DNA of 63,225 bases from Eshraghiella sp964414835 (GTDB lineage Bacteria > Bacillota > Clostridia > Lachnospirales > Lachnospiraceae). The position numbers and the translations under genes were made by a program. Shown here in pieces: positions 8,290-16,341 of the stretch. Position 1 is the first letter of the stretch; each line of letters begins with the position of its first letter. Below the pieces are notes generated by a model. The model worked only from the letters and a program-made list of their open reading frames with translations. It was not told the DNA's origin and made no database searches. Location of the stretch: NCBI GenBank assembly GCA_964414835.1, contig CAYPWY010000011.1:1-63225 (forward strand), in the 5' to 3' direction.

Positions 8290-10210
8290 TGATTTCAAAC
8301 CGTTTGTGCCGGCGGAAAAAACGCTGCCGGAATTTACCGCAACATCAATAATATTGGGAATATTGCTGGCGGTTGTATTTGGCGGAGCCAATGCGTATCT
8401 GGGGCTCAGAGTGGGTATGACGGTGTCGGCATCCATTCCGGCTGCCGTTATTTCTATGGGAATTATCCGCGTTGTTTTGAGAAAAGATTCTATACTGGAG
8501 AATAACATTGTACAGACTATCGGTTCCGCAGGTGAATCGGTTGCCGCAGGTGCAATTTTTACGCTTCCTGCACTTTTCCTTTGGGCAAAGGAGTGGGGAA
8601 CAAATCCTCCATCCTTATTGGAAATCGCAGCTATTGCATTTATCGGCAGTGCATTGGGTATTTTATTTATGGTTCCGTTAAGAAGGGCATTGATTGTGCA
8701 GGAGCATGGTACGCTTCCTTATCCGGAGGGAAAAGCCTGTGCAGAGGTGTTGATGGCAGGAGAAGAAGGCGGTGCAAAAGCGTCTACGGTTTTTGCAGGT
8801 CTTGGAATTGCCGCTTTGTATAAATTTATTGCCGATGGTTTAAAAGTATTTCCCAGCGAGGTGCATTATGAAATTCCGGCATATAAGGGTGCAGGGTTCG
8901 GAGCGGATATTTTACCTGCCTTACTTGGAGTCGGTTATATTTGCGGACCGAGAATTTCATCATATCTGTTGGCAGGAGGCATATTAGGATGGTTTGTCCT
9001 AATGCCATTGCTTGTTCTTTTTGGTTCCGATATTATAATGTTCCCGGCGGATATCAGTGTTTCACAGATATATGCTGAACAAGGGTCATTCGGGATATGG
9101 TCAAATTATATAAAATATATCGGAGCGGGCGCTGTTGCCTGCGGCGGAATATTGAGTCTGATTAAATCGTTTCCTCTTATTATAAGAACCTTTCGGGATG
9201 CGTTAAAAGGTTTAGGTAAAGGTGAAAAGACCACCTTGCGTACAAACAGGGATTTGGATATCCGATTTATTATCGGCGGGATTATTATATTGATACTTGC
9301 AATCTGGCTTGTACCGGTGATTCCGATTAACCTTTTCGGCGCATTCCTTATTGTTGTGTTCGGTTTCTTTTTTGCAACGGTTTCATCAAGAATGGTTGGG
9401 CTTGTAGGAAGCAGTAATAATCCGGTGTCGGGTATGACCATAGCAACCTTGCTTGTTGCTTCGCTGGCTTTGAAGGCTACCGGAATGGTCAGTCAGCAGG
9501 GAATGACGGCAGCCATAGCAATCGGAGGTGTAATCTGTATCATAGCAGCCATAGCGGGAGATACATCTCAGGATTTAAAAACGGGTTATATATTAGGAGC
9601 CACACCCAAAAAGCAGCAGATTGGAGAATTGATAGGTGTATTTGCATCAGCGTTGGCAATCGGAGGGGTGCTGTATCTCCTTGACAGTGCATGGGGCTAT
9701 GGTTCCAATGAGCTTCCGGCACCTCAGGCAACACTTATGAAGATGATTGTGGAGGGCGTTATGGGAGGTAATCTGCCGTGGACTTTGGTAGGAATAGGGG
9801 CATTTGTGGCAATTACAGTTGAGATATTGGGTGTACCTGTGCTGCCGTTTGCCATTGGCTTGTATCTTCCGATACATTTAAGCGTTCCGATGGTCATTGG
9901 CGGCGCCGTAAGATGGCTGATTGATAAGAAAAAAACTTTAAATAACAAGGAATCGGTTGTTGAAAACGGTATCCTTTACAGTTCGGGACTGATTGCAGGG
10001 GAAGGACTGATTGGCATACTGCTTGCAATTTTTGCGGTCATTCCTATGAAGAACGGAGATAATCTGGGAAATAGCATTGGCGGTCTGTTTCCGGGGCTGA
10101 TTCCGGTTTTAAATAATGCCAATGTTGGAAACGTTATAGGAATAGCAGCATTTGCTGTTCTTACATGGACGTTATGGAAATTCTGTTTCCGGGGCAGTAA
10201 AAGAGCGTAA
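8276..10210 (+). CDS. OPT-family oligopeptide transporter
   Basis: The 644-residue polytopic membrane protein has about 14-16 hydrophobic segments. OPT features are clear: an early GGANAYLGLRVGMTVSASIP segment and the signature SSNNPVSGMTIATLL near residue 380, then GDTSQDLKTGYILGATP. The family imports oligopeptides or metal-peptide chelates by proton coupling; the substrate cannot be read from sequence. The ATG is preceded by AAAAGGGG. It overlaps the tail of the broken regulator gene, and the PqqD-like gene begins 12 bp after its stop, so the two are surely cotranscribed. Confidence 0.9.
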   Translation: MSANDDFKPFVPAEKTLPEFTATSIILGILLAVVFGGANAYLGLRVGMTVSASIPAAVISMGIIRVVLRKDSILENNIVQTIGSAGESVAAGAIFTLPALFLWAKEWGTNPPSLLEIAAIAFIGSALGILFMVPLRRALIVQEHGTLPYPEGKACAEVLMAGEEGGAKASTVFAGLGIAALYKFIADGLKVFPSEVHYEIPAYKGAGFGADILPALLGVGYICGPRISSYLLAGGILGWFVLMPLLVLFGSDIIMFPADISVSQIYAEQGSFGIWSNYIKYIGAGAVACGGILSLIKSFPLIIRTFRDALKGLGKGEKTTLRTNRDLDIRFIIGGIIILILAIWLVPVIPINLFGAFLIVVFGFFFATVSSRMVGLVGSSNNPVSGMTIATLLVASLALKATGMVSQQGMTAAIAIGGVICIIAAIAGDTSQDLKTGYILGATPKKQQIGELIGVFASALAIGGVLYLLDSAWGYGSNELPAPQATLMKMIVEGVMGGNLPWTLVGIGAFVAITVEILGVPVLPFAIGLYLPIHLSVPMVIGGAVRWLIDKKKTLNNKESVVENGILYSSGLIAGEGLIGILLAIFAVIPMKNGDNLGNSIGGLFPGLIPVLNNANVGNVIGIAAFAVLTWTLWKFCFRGSKRA

Positions 10211-10222
10211 GGGGAGATATTT

Positions 10223-10570
10223 ATGAAGAAGGCGGAAAATTATATGGACTTTATACCCGTGTGCAATCCCATATATACATGGGATGCTGATAAGAACGGG
10301 ATGGTGACGGTTCATGTGGTAAATAAGGGATTTTATAACCGGCTTGCACAAAAATTGTTCAGGAGGCCAAGGAACAGTCATATAAAGCTGGATAAATACG
10401 GAAGCTTTGTATGGCAGCAGATGGATGGGAAAAAAAGCATTTATGACATATCAAAAATTCTGAAAGACAGGTTTGGAAAAGAAGCTGAACCAATATTTGA
10501 ACGTCTTGTGAAATTTTTTCGGATTCTGTATCAGAATAAATTTATCGGGTATGTAAAGGAACAACATTAA
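10223..10570 (+). CDS. PqqD-like (RiPP recognition element) protein partnered with the OPT transporter
   Basis: This 115-residue protein has the PqqD winged-helix pattern: a beta-hairpin N-terminus (NPIYTWDADKNGMVTVHV), then LDKYGSFVWQQMDGKKSIYDI and a helix with LVKFFRILYQNKFIGYV. PqqD-like folds bind leader peptides of ribosomally made peptides in known systems. Here no radical-SAM enzyme, precursor or cyclase is adjacent; the only partner is the OPT transporter 12 bp upstream. A role in handling the transported peptide is an inference. The ribosome binding site is GGGGAGAT, and a strong terminator follows. Confidence 0.75.
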   Translation: MKKAENYMDFIPVCNPIYTWDADKNGMVTVHVVNKGFYNRLAQKLFRRPRNSHIKLDKYGSFVWQQMDGKKSIYDISKILKDRFGKEAEPIFERLVKFFRILYQNKFIGYVKEQH

Positions 10571-10600
10571 CAACACTAAAATAAAAAACCATATCAATAA

Positions 10601-10648
10601 CGGCAGCATTGAAGCGGAAAAGGATTCATCAATGCTGCCGACAGCTTT
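10601..10648 (+). terminator. Rho-independent terminator of the OPT-PqqD operon
   Basis: A perfect 12-bp stem (CGGCAGCATTGA / TCAATGCTGCCG) with a 16-nt loop is followed by ACAGCTTTT. Confidence 0.8.
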
Positions 10649-10668
10649 TCAGACCCAAAATGTTGTGG

Positions 10669-10674
10669 TATAAT
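10669..10674 (+). promoter_or_regulatory. Orphan extended -10 promoter in front of the hydrolase remnant
   Basis: TGG-TATAAT is a perfect extended -10 (TGnTATAAT). It now drives only a gene remnant, so it is probably left over from the deleted gene. Confidence 0.5.
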
Positions 10675-10689
10675 ATGAACACTTAACGA

Positions 10690-10893
10690 GTGCGAGCGAA
10701 GCAAGAGTTTAACAGGATTCGCCACGGTTCCGTTGACAGGGACACTTCACTGGCAATACCGGTTATTCTGCATACAAAGCTGCTCAATGAAGGCATTGAT
10801 TCCGATTTGGCTTTCCCATGGGGGATTGCCCATGCAGGAGATTATGATACTGATGAGTTGTTTGAATGGATTGATAAAATAGCCAAAGGGTAA
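10690..10893 (+). pseudogene. C-terminal remnant of an alpha/beta-hydrolase (tannase/esterase-like)
   Basis: Only about 67 codons remain. They read as the end of a hydrolase: RHGSVDRDTSLAIPVILHTKL carries the acid region after a strand, and WGIAHAGDYDTDELFEWID carries the probable catalytic His (AHAGDYD). The nucleophile elbow and the N-terminal three-quarters are gone. A terminator-like stem follows the stop. The family resemblance is a memory-based judgement; the truncated state is obvious from length. Confidence 0.55.
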
Positions 10894-10897
10894 AATT

Positions 10898-10932
10898 TTT
10901 TTCAGAATACCGGATTTTCGTATTCTGAAAAA
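10898..10932 (+). terminator. Hairpin between the hydrolase remnant and the fatty-acid operon
   Basis: A perfect 13-bp stem (TTTTTCAGAATAC / GTATTCTGAAAAA) with a 9-nt loop, followed by TTTT. It probably acts as a terminator in both directions. Confidence 0.6.
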
Positions 10933-10971
10933 TTTTGCGGATAAATCAATGAAAATTCAATCACTTTGGTG

Positions 10972-11000
10972 TTGACAACATAGTGGAAAATATATATAAT
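10972..11000 (+). promoter_or_regulatory. Consensus promoter of the fatty-acid operon
   Basis: TTGACA (10972-10977) and TATAAT (10995-11000) are separated by 17 bp, a perfect sigma-A promoter. Transcription should begin near 11007, just ahead of the operator array. Confidence 0.85.
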
Positions 11001-11011
11001 TATTCCGAAAT

Positions 11012-11061
11012 ATTTAACTAAAAATATTTAACTAAAATTATTTAACTAAATTTGGTTAAAT
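11012..11061 (+). promoter_or_regulatory. Probable MarR (FabT-like) operator array
   Basis: ATTTAACTAAA occurs at 11012, 11026 and 11040, exactly 14 bp apart. The third copy forms the left arm of a palindrome (11041-11060, TTTAACTAAA / TTTGGTTAAA, 9 of 10 positions symmetric). The array covers the start of the transcript, a position suited to repression. The obvious candidate regulator is the MarR protein at the end of the operon. Confidence 0.65.
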
Positions 11062-11086
11062 AATTTTTTATGGGAGGAAACTTAAA

Positions 11087-11317
11087 ATGACTTTAGACAA
11101 AGTAAGAGACATTATTGTGGAGACAATTAACTGCAGCGAGGAAGAAGTAACTTTAGAGGCAAGCTTAAGTGAAGACCTTGACATTGATTCACTTGATGCT
11201 GTTGAGTTGGGGATGGCGCTTGAAGAGGCATTTGGGATTTCAATTCCTGATGAGGACCTTGCAGCATTTGTTACAGTAAAAGACGTTGTAGACTATATTG
11301 ACAATAATACAAAATAA
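11087..11317 (+). CDS. acpP: Acyl carrier protein
   Basis: This acidic 76-residue protein has normal ACP length. The phosphopantetheine attachment site is Ser in DIDSLDAVELGM (residue 38). It carries acyl chains through the type II fatty-acid cycle encoded downstream. The start is set by GGGAGG 9-10 bp upstream. It heads the operon and is the first gene after the operator array. No holo-ACP synthase is in the window. Confidence 0.95.
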   Translation: MTLDKVRDIIVETINCSEEEVTLEASLSEDLDIDSLDAVELGMALEEAFGISIPDEDLAAFVTVKDVVDYIDNNTK

Positions 11318-11360
11318 TGGATTGCTGTTACTTATGTGACTTGTGGAGAAAGGAAACAAT

Positions 11361-12302
11361 ATGCAGGGAATACATATTTTAGCTACAGGAAGGGCGCTTC
11401 CCGAACACGTTGTAACAAATGAAGAACTCAGTCAGACTGTTGAAACAAGTGATGAATGGATAAAAACAAGGACAGGCATAAGACAGAGATATAAATGTGA
11501 AAATGAAACCTGTACAACCTTGGCTATAGATGCGGCAGCCAAGGCACTGGAAAAATCCGGCATAGATAAAGAAAAAGTCTGTGCGGTAATAGTGGCAACC
11601 ACCACCCCGGAAACGGTGTTTCCGTCTACTGCATGTCTTGTGCAGAAAGCTCTGGGACTTCCTACGGAAGTAATGGCATTTGACCTTAGTGCGGCATGTA
11701 CGGGATTCATGTATGGACTTAATGTATGCCGGGGGATTCTTATGAGTAATCCGGGCAAATACGCTATTCTTGTGGGAAGCGAACAGCTCTCCAGAATAAT
11801 CGACTATGAAGACAGGTCAAGCTGTATTCTTTTCGGCGACGGAGCAGGTGCAGCAGTGCTGGAAATCAGTGACAATCTGTTTATCCACAAAGCATGGTCT
11901 GACGGAGATGATAAGCTGGAAGCTCTGTCATGCAAGGGCGTCGGCTATGACGGAGCCCATGTACTTATGGACGGGAAAAAAGTTTTCCGCTTTGCGGTTC
12001 AGGCAATGCAGCAGGGTATAGACAGTGTCCTTGAGGATGCCGGAATGGATATTTCTGATGTGGATTATGTTGTGTGTCATCAGGCAAACGCACGCATTAT
12101 AAGAAATGTCCGTAAAAAATACGATGTCCCTAAGGAAAAATATTACGTTAATATACAGAAATACGCAAACACCTCAGCGGCAAGTATCGCCATTGCGCTT
12201 GATGAAATGTTTGAAAAGAAAAAGCTTATGCCGGGAATGACCATTGTATGCGTAGGCTTCGGAGCCGGCTTTACATGGAGCAGTGCACTGCTTACCATAT
12301 AA
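11361..12302 (+). CDS. fabH: 3-oxoacyl-ACP synthase III (KAS III)
   Basis: The 313-residue enzyme condenses acetyl-CoA (or a branched acyl-CoA) with malonyl-ACP to start fatty-acid synthesis. The catalytic Cys lies in DLSAACTGFMYGL (about residue 113), with the His in VCHQANARI and the Asn in KYANTSAASI. The N-terminus (ILATGRALPEHVVTNEEL) is typical. The ATG at 11361 has an AAAGGA site; a GTG 18 bp upstream is less likely. Confidence 0.95.
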   Translation: MQGIHILATGRALPEHVVTNEELSQTVETSDEWIKTRTGIRQRYKCENETCTTLAIDAAAKALEKSGIDKEKVCAVIVATTTPETVFPSTACLVQKALGLPTEVMAFDLSAACTGFMYGLNVCRGILMSNPGKYAILVGSEQLSRIIDYEDRSSCILFGDGAGAAVLEISDNLFIHKAWSDGDDKLEALSCKGVGYDGAHVLMDGKKVFRFAVQAMQQGIDSVLEDAGMDISDVDYVVCHQANARIIRNVRKKYDVPKEKYYVNIQKYANTSAASIAIALDEMFEKKKLMPGMTIVCVGFGAGFTWSSALLTI

Positions 12303-12336
12303 CAAACGGTAAAATCTGAAAGGTTCAGGTCAGAAC

Positions 12337-13260
12337 ATGAGAATTAATGAATTACTTGGAACAAAATACCCGTTTATACAGGGTGGAATGGCAAATATTG
12401 CTACCGGTGAATTTGCGGCGGCAGTTTCAAACGCAGGCGGTTTGGGATTAATCGGAGCAGGCGGAATGAATCCTGATATGCTTCGGGAAAATATCAGAAA
12501 ATGCAGAAAACTGACGGACAATATTTTCGGCGTAAATCTTATGCTTATGCATCCTCAGGCAGACGAAATGGCTGAAATTATCCTTGAAGAGAATGTTAAG
12601 GTTGTAACAACCGGGGCTGGAAATCCGGGAAAATATATGAAAGACTGGAAAGCTGCCGGAATGATAGTTATGCCTGTGGTAGCAGGAGTTGCGCTGGCCA
12701 AAAAAATGGAATCGGAAGGCGCTGATGCCGTTATCGCCGAAGGAACGGAAAGCGGCGGTCATGTCGGTGAAATGACAACAATGACTTTGGTGCCTCAGGT
12801 AGTGGATGCGGTGAAAATACCGGTAGTTGCAGCAGGAGGAATTGCCGATGGAAGGCAGCTTGCGGCAGCATTTATTTTGGGAGCATGCGGTGTGCAGCTG
12901 GGAACCTGTCTTTTGGTTTCGGAGGAATGTCCTATTCATCCTGCATACAAGGATGCTGTTATCAGGGCAAGAGATAACGGAACGGTAGTTACGGGAAGAA
13001 TAGCAGGAACTCCTGTCAGAGTTATCAAAAATGCCATGACAAGGGAATATGTAAAGAAAGAGCGAGAGGGCGCCGATGTAATGGAGCTGGAGCAGTTTAC
13101 ACTTGGTTCTCTCAGAAGGGCTGTCTTTGAAGGTGATGTAAAAACCGGCTCTCTTATGGCAGGACAAGTATCGGGACAGTTAAAAGAAATACGTCCGGTA
13201 GCTGATATTTTTGCCGATTTATATGCCGGATATGAGAAGCTTTCAGGCAGCAGGTTTTAA
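12337..13260 (+). CDS. fabK: Enoyl-ACP reductase II (FMN-dependent)
   Basis: The 307-residue TIM-barrel flavoprotein belongs to the FabK/2-nitropropane dioxygenase-like group. It shows the opening YPFIQGGMANI, AGGLGLIGAGGM, the FMN-phosphate region AAGGIADGRQLAAAFILGACGVQLGTCL and the family motif ESGGHVGEM. It reduces enoyl-ACP in the last step of elongation and replaces FabI, giving intrinsic triclosan resistance in known cases. No fabI or fabL is seen nearby. The gene sits between fabH and fabG, as in streptococci and many clostridia. Confidence 0.95.
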   Translation: MRINELLGTKYPFIQGGMANIATGEFAAAVSNAGGLGLIGAGGMNPDMLRENIRKCRKLTDNIFGVNLMLMHPQADEMAEIILEENVKVVTTGAGNPGKYMKDWKAAGMIVMPVVAGVALAKKMESEGADAVIAEGTESGGHVGEMTTMTLVPQVVDAVKIPVVAAGGIADGRQLAAAFILGACGVQLGTCLLVSEECPIHPAYKDAVIRARDNGTVVTGRIAGTPVRVIKNAMTREYVKKEREGADVMELEQFTLGSLRRAVFEGDVKTGSLMAGQVSGQLKEIRPVADIFADLYAGYEKLSGSRF

Positions 13261-13280
13261 GATTGAAACAGGAGGAAACC

Positions 13281-14024
13281 ATGGAAAGACGAAAATTAGC
13301 ATTAGTTACCGGCGGAAGCCGCGGAATAGGCCGTGCAATATGTTTACGCCTTGCACAAAGCGGAATGGATATAGTATTTAATTATAATTCGGGAGCTGAG
13401 GCGGCACAGGAAACTGTGGAGCTTTGCAAAGCTCAGGGAGTTGAAGCCGTAGCTGTTCATGCGGACATCAGTAAAGCGGATGAATGTATGCTGCTTGTTG
13501 AGGAAGCCAAAAAAGCAGGAAACGGTTTTATTGACGTGCTTGTAAACAATGCAGGTATCACAAAAGATACTCTTATTATGAAGATGACGGACGAAGCCTT
13601 TGATGATGTTATTGCCGTAAATTTAAAGGGCAGCTTTTCCATGATGAGAAATGTTTCAAAAATTATGCTTAAGCAGCGTTCAGGAAGAATTATTAATATA
13701 AGCAGCGTTGTGGGAGTAAGAGGTAATGCGGGACAGGTCAACTACGCAGCCAGTAAAGCAGGAATTATCGGTATGACCAAATCTCTTGCCAAGGAGCTTG
13801 CTCCACGTAAAATTACTGTCAATGCCATAGCTCCCGGTATGATTGAAACTGAGATGACAGATGTATTGGGAGACGCAGTAAAGGAAAAAATGATACAGAC
13901 AATTCCGTTTGGAGAGGCGGGAAAGGCAGAGGATGTTGCAAATGCCGTTGCGTTTCTTGCAGGAGATGAAAGCAGATATATAACGGGACAGGTTATATGT
14001 GTTGACGGAGGTATGGCAGTATGA
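13281..14024 (+). CDS. fabG: 3-oxoacyl-ACP reductase
   Basis: The 247-residue SDR enzyme has the NADP(H) motif TGGSRGIGRA, NNAG, and the catalytic Ser-Tyr-Lys set (ISSVVG then YAASKAG). It performs the first reduction of the elongation cycle. The start at 13281 follows AGGAGG with good spacing; a TTG 18 bp upstream lacks a site. Its stop overlaps the fabF start (ATGA), indicating coupled translation. Confidence 0.95.
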   Translation: MERRKLALVTGGSRGIGRAICLRLAQSGMDIVFNYNSGAEAAQETVELCKAQGVEAVAVHADISKADECMLLVEEAKKAGNGFIDVLVNNAGITKDTLIMKMTDEAFDDVIAVNLKGSFSMMRNVSKIMLKQRSGRIINISSVVGVRGNAGQVNYAASKAGIIGMTKSLAKELAPRKITVNAIAPGMIETEMTDVLGDAVKEKMIQTIPFGEAGKAEDVANAVAFLAGDESRYITGQVICVDGGMAV

Positions 14025-15256
14025 GAAGAGTTGTGGTGACGGGTCTTGGCGCCATTACACCAATAGGAAATAATGTTGAAGAGCTGTGGCAGGGAGTTCA
14101 GGAAGGACGCTGCGGAGTAGCTCCTATAACAGAATATGACACAGAAGGAAGGAAAGTAACTCTTGCGGCGGAAGTTAAAAATTTCTGCCCTGAGGAAATT
14201 CTTGATAAGCGGGAATACCGCAAAATGGACAGATTTACACAGTTTGCCATGGCAGCAGCCAAGGAAGCCATGGAAGACTGCGGACTTGATATGGATAAAG
14301 AAGACCCATCAAGATGCGGAGTTATCGTATCAAGCGGTATCGGAGGATTGGGAACGATACAGACAGAAGACTGTAAGGGAGCCGAAAAAGGTTATGACAG
14401 GATTTCACCGTTCTTTATTCCTATGTGTATTACAAATATAGCGGCAGGAAGAATTGCCATAGAATATGGTTTTCATGGAATGTGTACATGTGTTGTTACA
14501 GCATGTGCCAGCGCAACCAATGCCATAGGAGATGCATTCCACCGCATACGGGACGGCTACAATGACGTTATGATATGCGGAGGAAGTGAGGCGAGTATCA
14601 CTCCTTTGGGAATCGGAGGCTTCACATCAATGAAGGCACTGTGCTTTGGAACAGACCCGTCAAGGGCATCCATTCCCTTTGACAAGGAAAGACATGGCTT
14701 TGTAATGGGTGAGGGTGCAGGAATCCTTGTTCTTGAAGAATATGAACATGCAGTAAAAAGAGGCGCAAAAATCTATTGCGAGATTGCAGGTTACGGTTCA
14801 AATTGTGACGCCCATCATATTACAGCCCCTCTTGAGGATGGAAGTATGGCTGCTGAATGTATGAAAGCTGCCCTTGCTGATGGAAACATAGCGCCGCAGC
14901 AGATAGATTACATCAATGCTCACGGAACCTCAACCTCACTTAATGACAAAGGTGAAACGGCAGCGGTGAAAAAAGCATTCGGGGATTATGCCGGACAGCT
15001 TATGATCAGCTCTACCAAATCCATGACAGGACATCTTCTGGGAGCCAGCGGTGCCGTGGAAGGAATAATTACTGCTTTAAGCGTACTTAACGACTATGTT
15101 CCCGCCACCATTAATTATAAGGTTCCTGATGAGGATTGTGACTTGGATATTGTACCTAATCAGGGAAGAAATGCAACCGTTAATGTTGCTATGTCCAACT
15201 CTTTCGGATTCGGCGGACACAATGCAACAGTTATTTTCAAAAAGTGTAAGGAGTAA
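14021..15256 (+). CDS. fabF: 3-oxoacyl-ACP synthase II (KAS II)
   Basis: This 411-residue condensing enzyme has the Cys-His-His triad: Cys in VTACASATNAIGDA (about residue 163), His in INAHGTSTSLND and His in KSMTGHLLGASGA. The C-terminal FGFGGHNATV is diagnostic. It elongates acyl-ACP with malonyl-ACP. It overlaps fabG by 4 bp and precedes fabZ by 5 bp. Confidence 0.96.
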   Translation: MRRVVVTGLGAITPIGNNVEELWQGVQEGRCGVAPITEYDTEGRKVTLAAEVKNFCPEEILDKREYRKMDRFTQFAMAAAKEAMEDCGLDMDKEDPSRCGVIVSSGIGGLGTIQTEDCKGAEKGYDRISPFFIPMCITNIAAGRIAIEYGFHGMCTCVVTACASATNAIGDAFHRIRDGYNDVMICGGSEASITPLGIGGFTSMKALCFGTDPSRASIPFDKERHGFVMGEGAGILVLEEYEHAVKRGAKIYCEIAGYGSNCDAHHITAPLEDGSMAAECMKAALADGNIAPQQIDYINAHGTSTSLNDKGETAAVKKAFGDYAGQLMISSTKSMTGHLLGASGAVEGIITALSVLNDYVPATINYKVPDEDCDLDIVPNQGRNATVNVAMSNSFGFGGHNATVIFKKCKE

Positions 15257-15261
15257 ATAAT

Positions 15262-15690
15262 ATGGAATTAAATTCAAATGAAATAGAACAAATACTTCCC
15301 CACAGATATCCGTTCCTGCTTGTTGACCGTATTCTTGAATGTGAACCGGGAATTAAAGCCAAAGGCATTAAGTGCGTGTCTGCCAATGAGATGCAGTTTA
15401 TGGGGCATTTTCCGGGAAAACATGTTATGCCGGGAGTGCTTGTAATAGAAGCGCTTGCACAGACAGGGGCAGTGGCGCTTTTGACTGAAGAGGAAAATAA
15501 AGGAAAGATAGTTTTTTTCGGAGGAATCAAGGCGGCAAGATTTAAGAAGCAGATTGTTCCGGGAGATACTCTGGAGCTGAACTGTGAGATAATTATGAGG
15601 AAGGGACCTATAGGCATCGGAAAAGCCACGGCATATGTCAATGGCAAAACGGCTGTGACAGCAGAATTAACGTTTGCGATAGAGAATTAA
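15262..15690 (+). CDS. fabZ: 3-hydroxyacyl-ACP dehydratase
   Basis: The 142-residue hotdog-fold enzyme has HRYPFLLVDRI at the N-terminus and the catalytic His/Glu motif GHFPGKHVMPGVLVIEALAQ. It dehydrates 3-hydroxyacyl-ACP to enoyl-ACP. It completes the KAS/reductase/dehydratase/enoyl reductase set, but neither fabD nor any acc gene follows, which is where they are usually found. Confidence 0.95.
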   Translation: MELNSNEIEQILPHRYPFLLVDRILECEPGIKAKGIKCVSANEMQFMGHFPGKHVMPGVLVIEALAQTGAVALLTEEENKGKIVFFGGIKAARFKKQIVPGDTLELNCEIIMRKGPIGIGKATAYVNGKTAVTAELTFAIEN

Positions 15691-15733
15691 GCTGTTTTGG
15701 TTGAACAGAATTAAGCCTGTCGGAGGTGTGATT

Positions 15734-16171
15734 ATGATACAGGATGCTTTTGAAAAAGTGTACGCAAAATTTAAAATTTATTTTTACCAAAAGGCCTTTG
15801 AAAAATGGAAGGGAAGAGAAACCACTCTTACCACTGTTGAAACCTTCTGCATGGAAATAATATATTCCATGGGAACACCCACAATAAACGAATTTGCAAA
15901 GGTGGCAAATATTTCGTCTCCCAATGCGGCATATAAGGTTAATAATCTTATAAAGAAGGGCTACGTCAGAAAGGTACAGTCCCAGTCAGATAAGCGGGAG
16001 TACCATCTTGAGGTCACCGAGAAATATCTCAACTACTATAACATCAGTCATACCTATCTTGAGATTGTTATGGAACGTATCAAAAAAAGGTTTTCCAAGG
16101 AAGAACTGGCTGTTATGGAGAAAATTCTTGTTGTAATGAATGAGGAGCTTATGCCTGAGATAAACATTTGA
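15734..16171 (+). CDS. MarR-family regulator, probably controlling the fatty-acid operon (FabT-like)
   Basis: The 145-residue winged-helix protein has MarR organisation: PTINEFAKVANISSPNAAYKV is the recognition helix-turn-helix, then VQSQSDKREYHLEVTEK is the wing. N- and C-terminal helices for dimerisation flank it. The ATG at 15734 follows GGAGGTG. FabT and similar MarR proteins repress fab genes, usually from the head of the cluster; here it lies at the tail, so feedback through the operator at 11012-11061 would be autogenous. The FabT role is inferred from context. Confidence 0.8.
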   Translation: MIQDAFEKVYAKFKIYFYQKAFEKWKGRETTLTTVETFCMEIIYSMGTPTINEFAKVANISSPNAAYKVNNLIKKGYVRKVQSQSDKREYHLEVTEKYLNYYNISHTYLEIVMERIKKRFSKEELAVMEKILVVMNEELMPEINI

Positions 16172-16201
16172 CCATAAGAATAATAAAATAAATATCAAAG
16201 A

Positions 16202-16242
16202 TTTCCACAGAACATATCAGACTGTCCTGTGGGAATTTTTTT
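16202..16242 (+). terminator. Rho-independent terminator of the fatty-acid operon
   Basis: TTTCCACAG pairs with CTGTGGGAA (one G-U) and is followed by seven T residues. Confidence 0.8.
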
Positions 16243-16341
16243 GCATTCAGATTGCCTGAACTATTGAGAAAAAGAGGCTTCTGTGGTAAAATCATAATAT
16301 ATATGTCAAATAAATATGGTTAATAATGAGGAATATATCTG

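Noticed and set aside
12448..13167. Long antisense ORF (239 codons) inside fabK
   Set aside because: fabK has full family motifs in the other strand and frame; the antisense product is rich in Cys/His/Ser with no homology, typical of a shadow frame.
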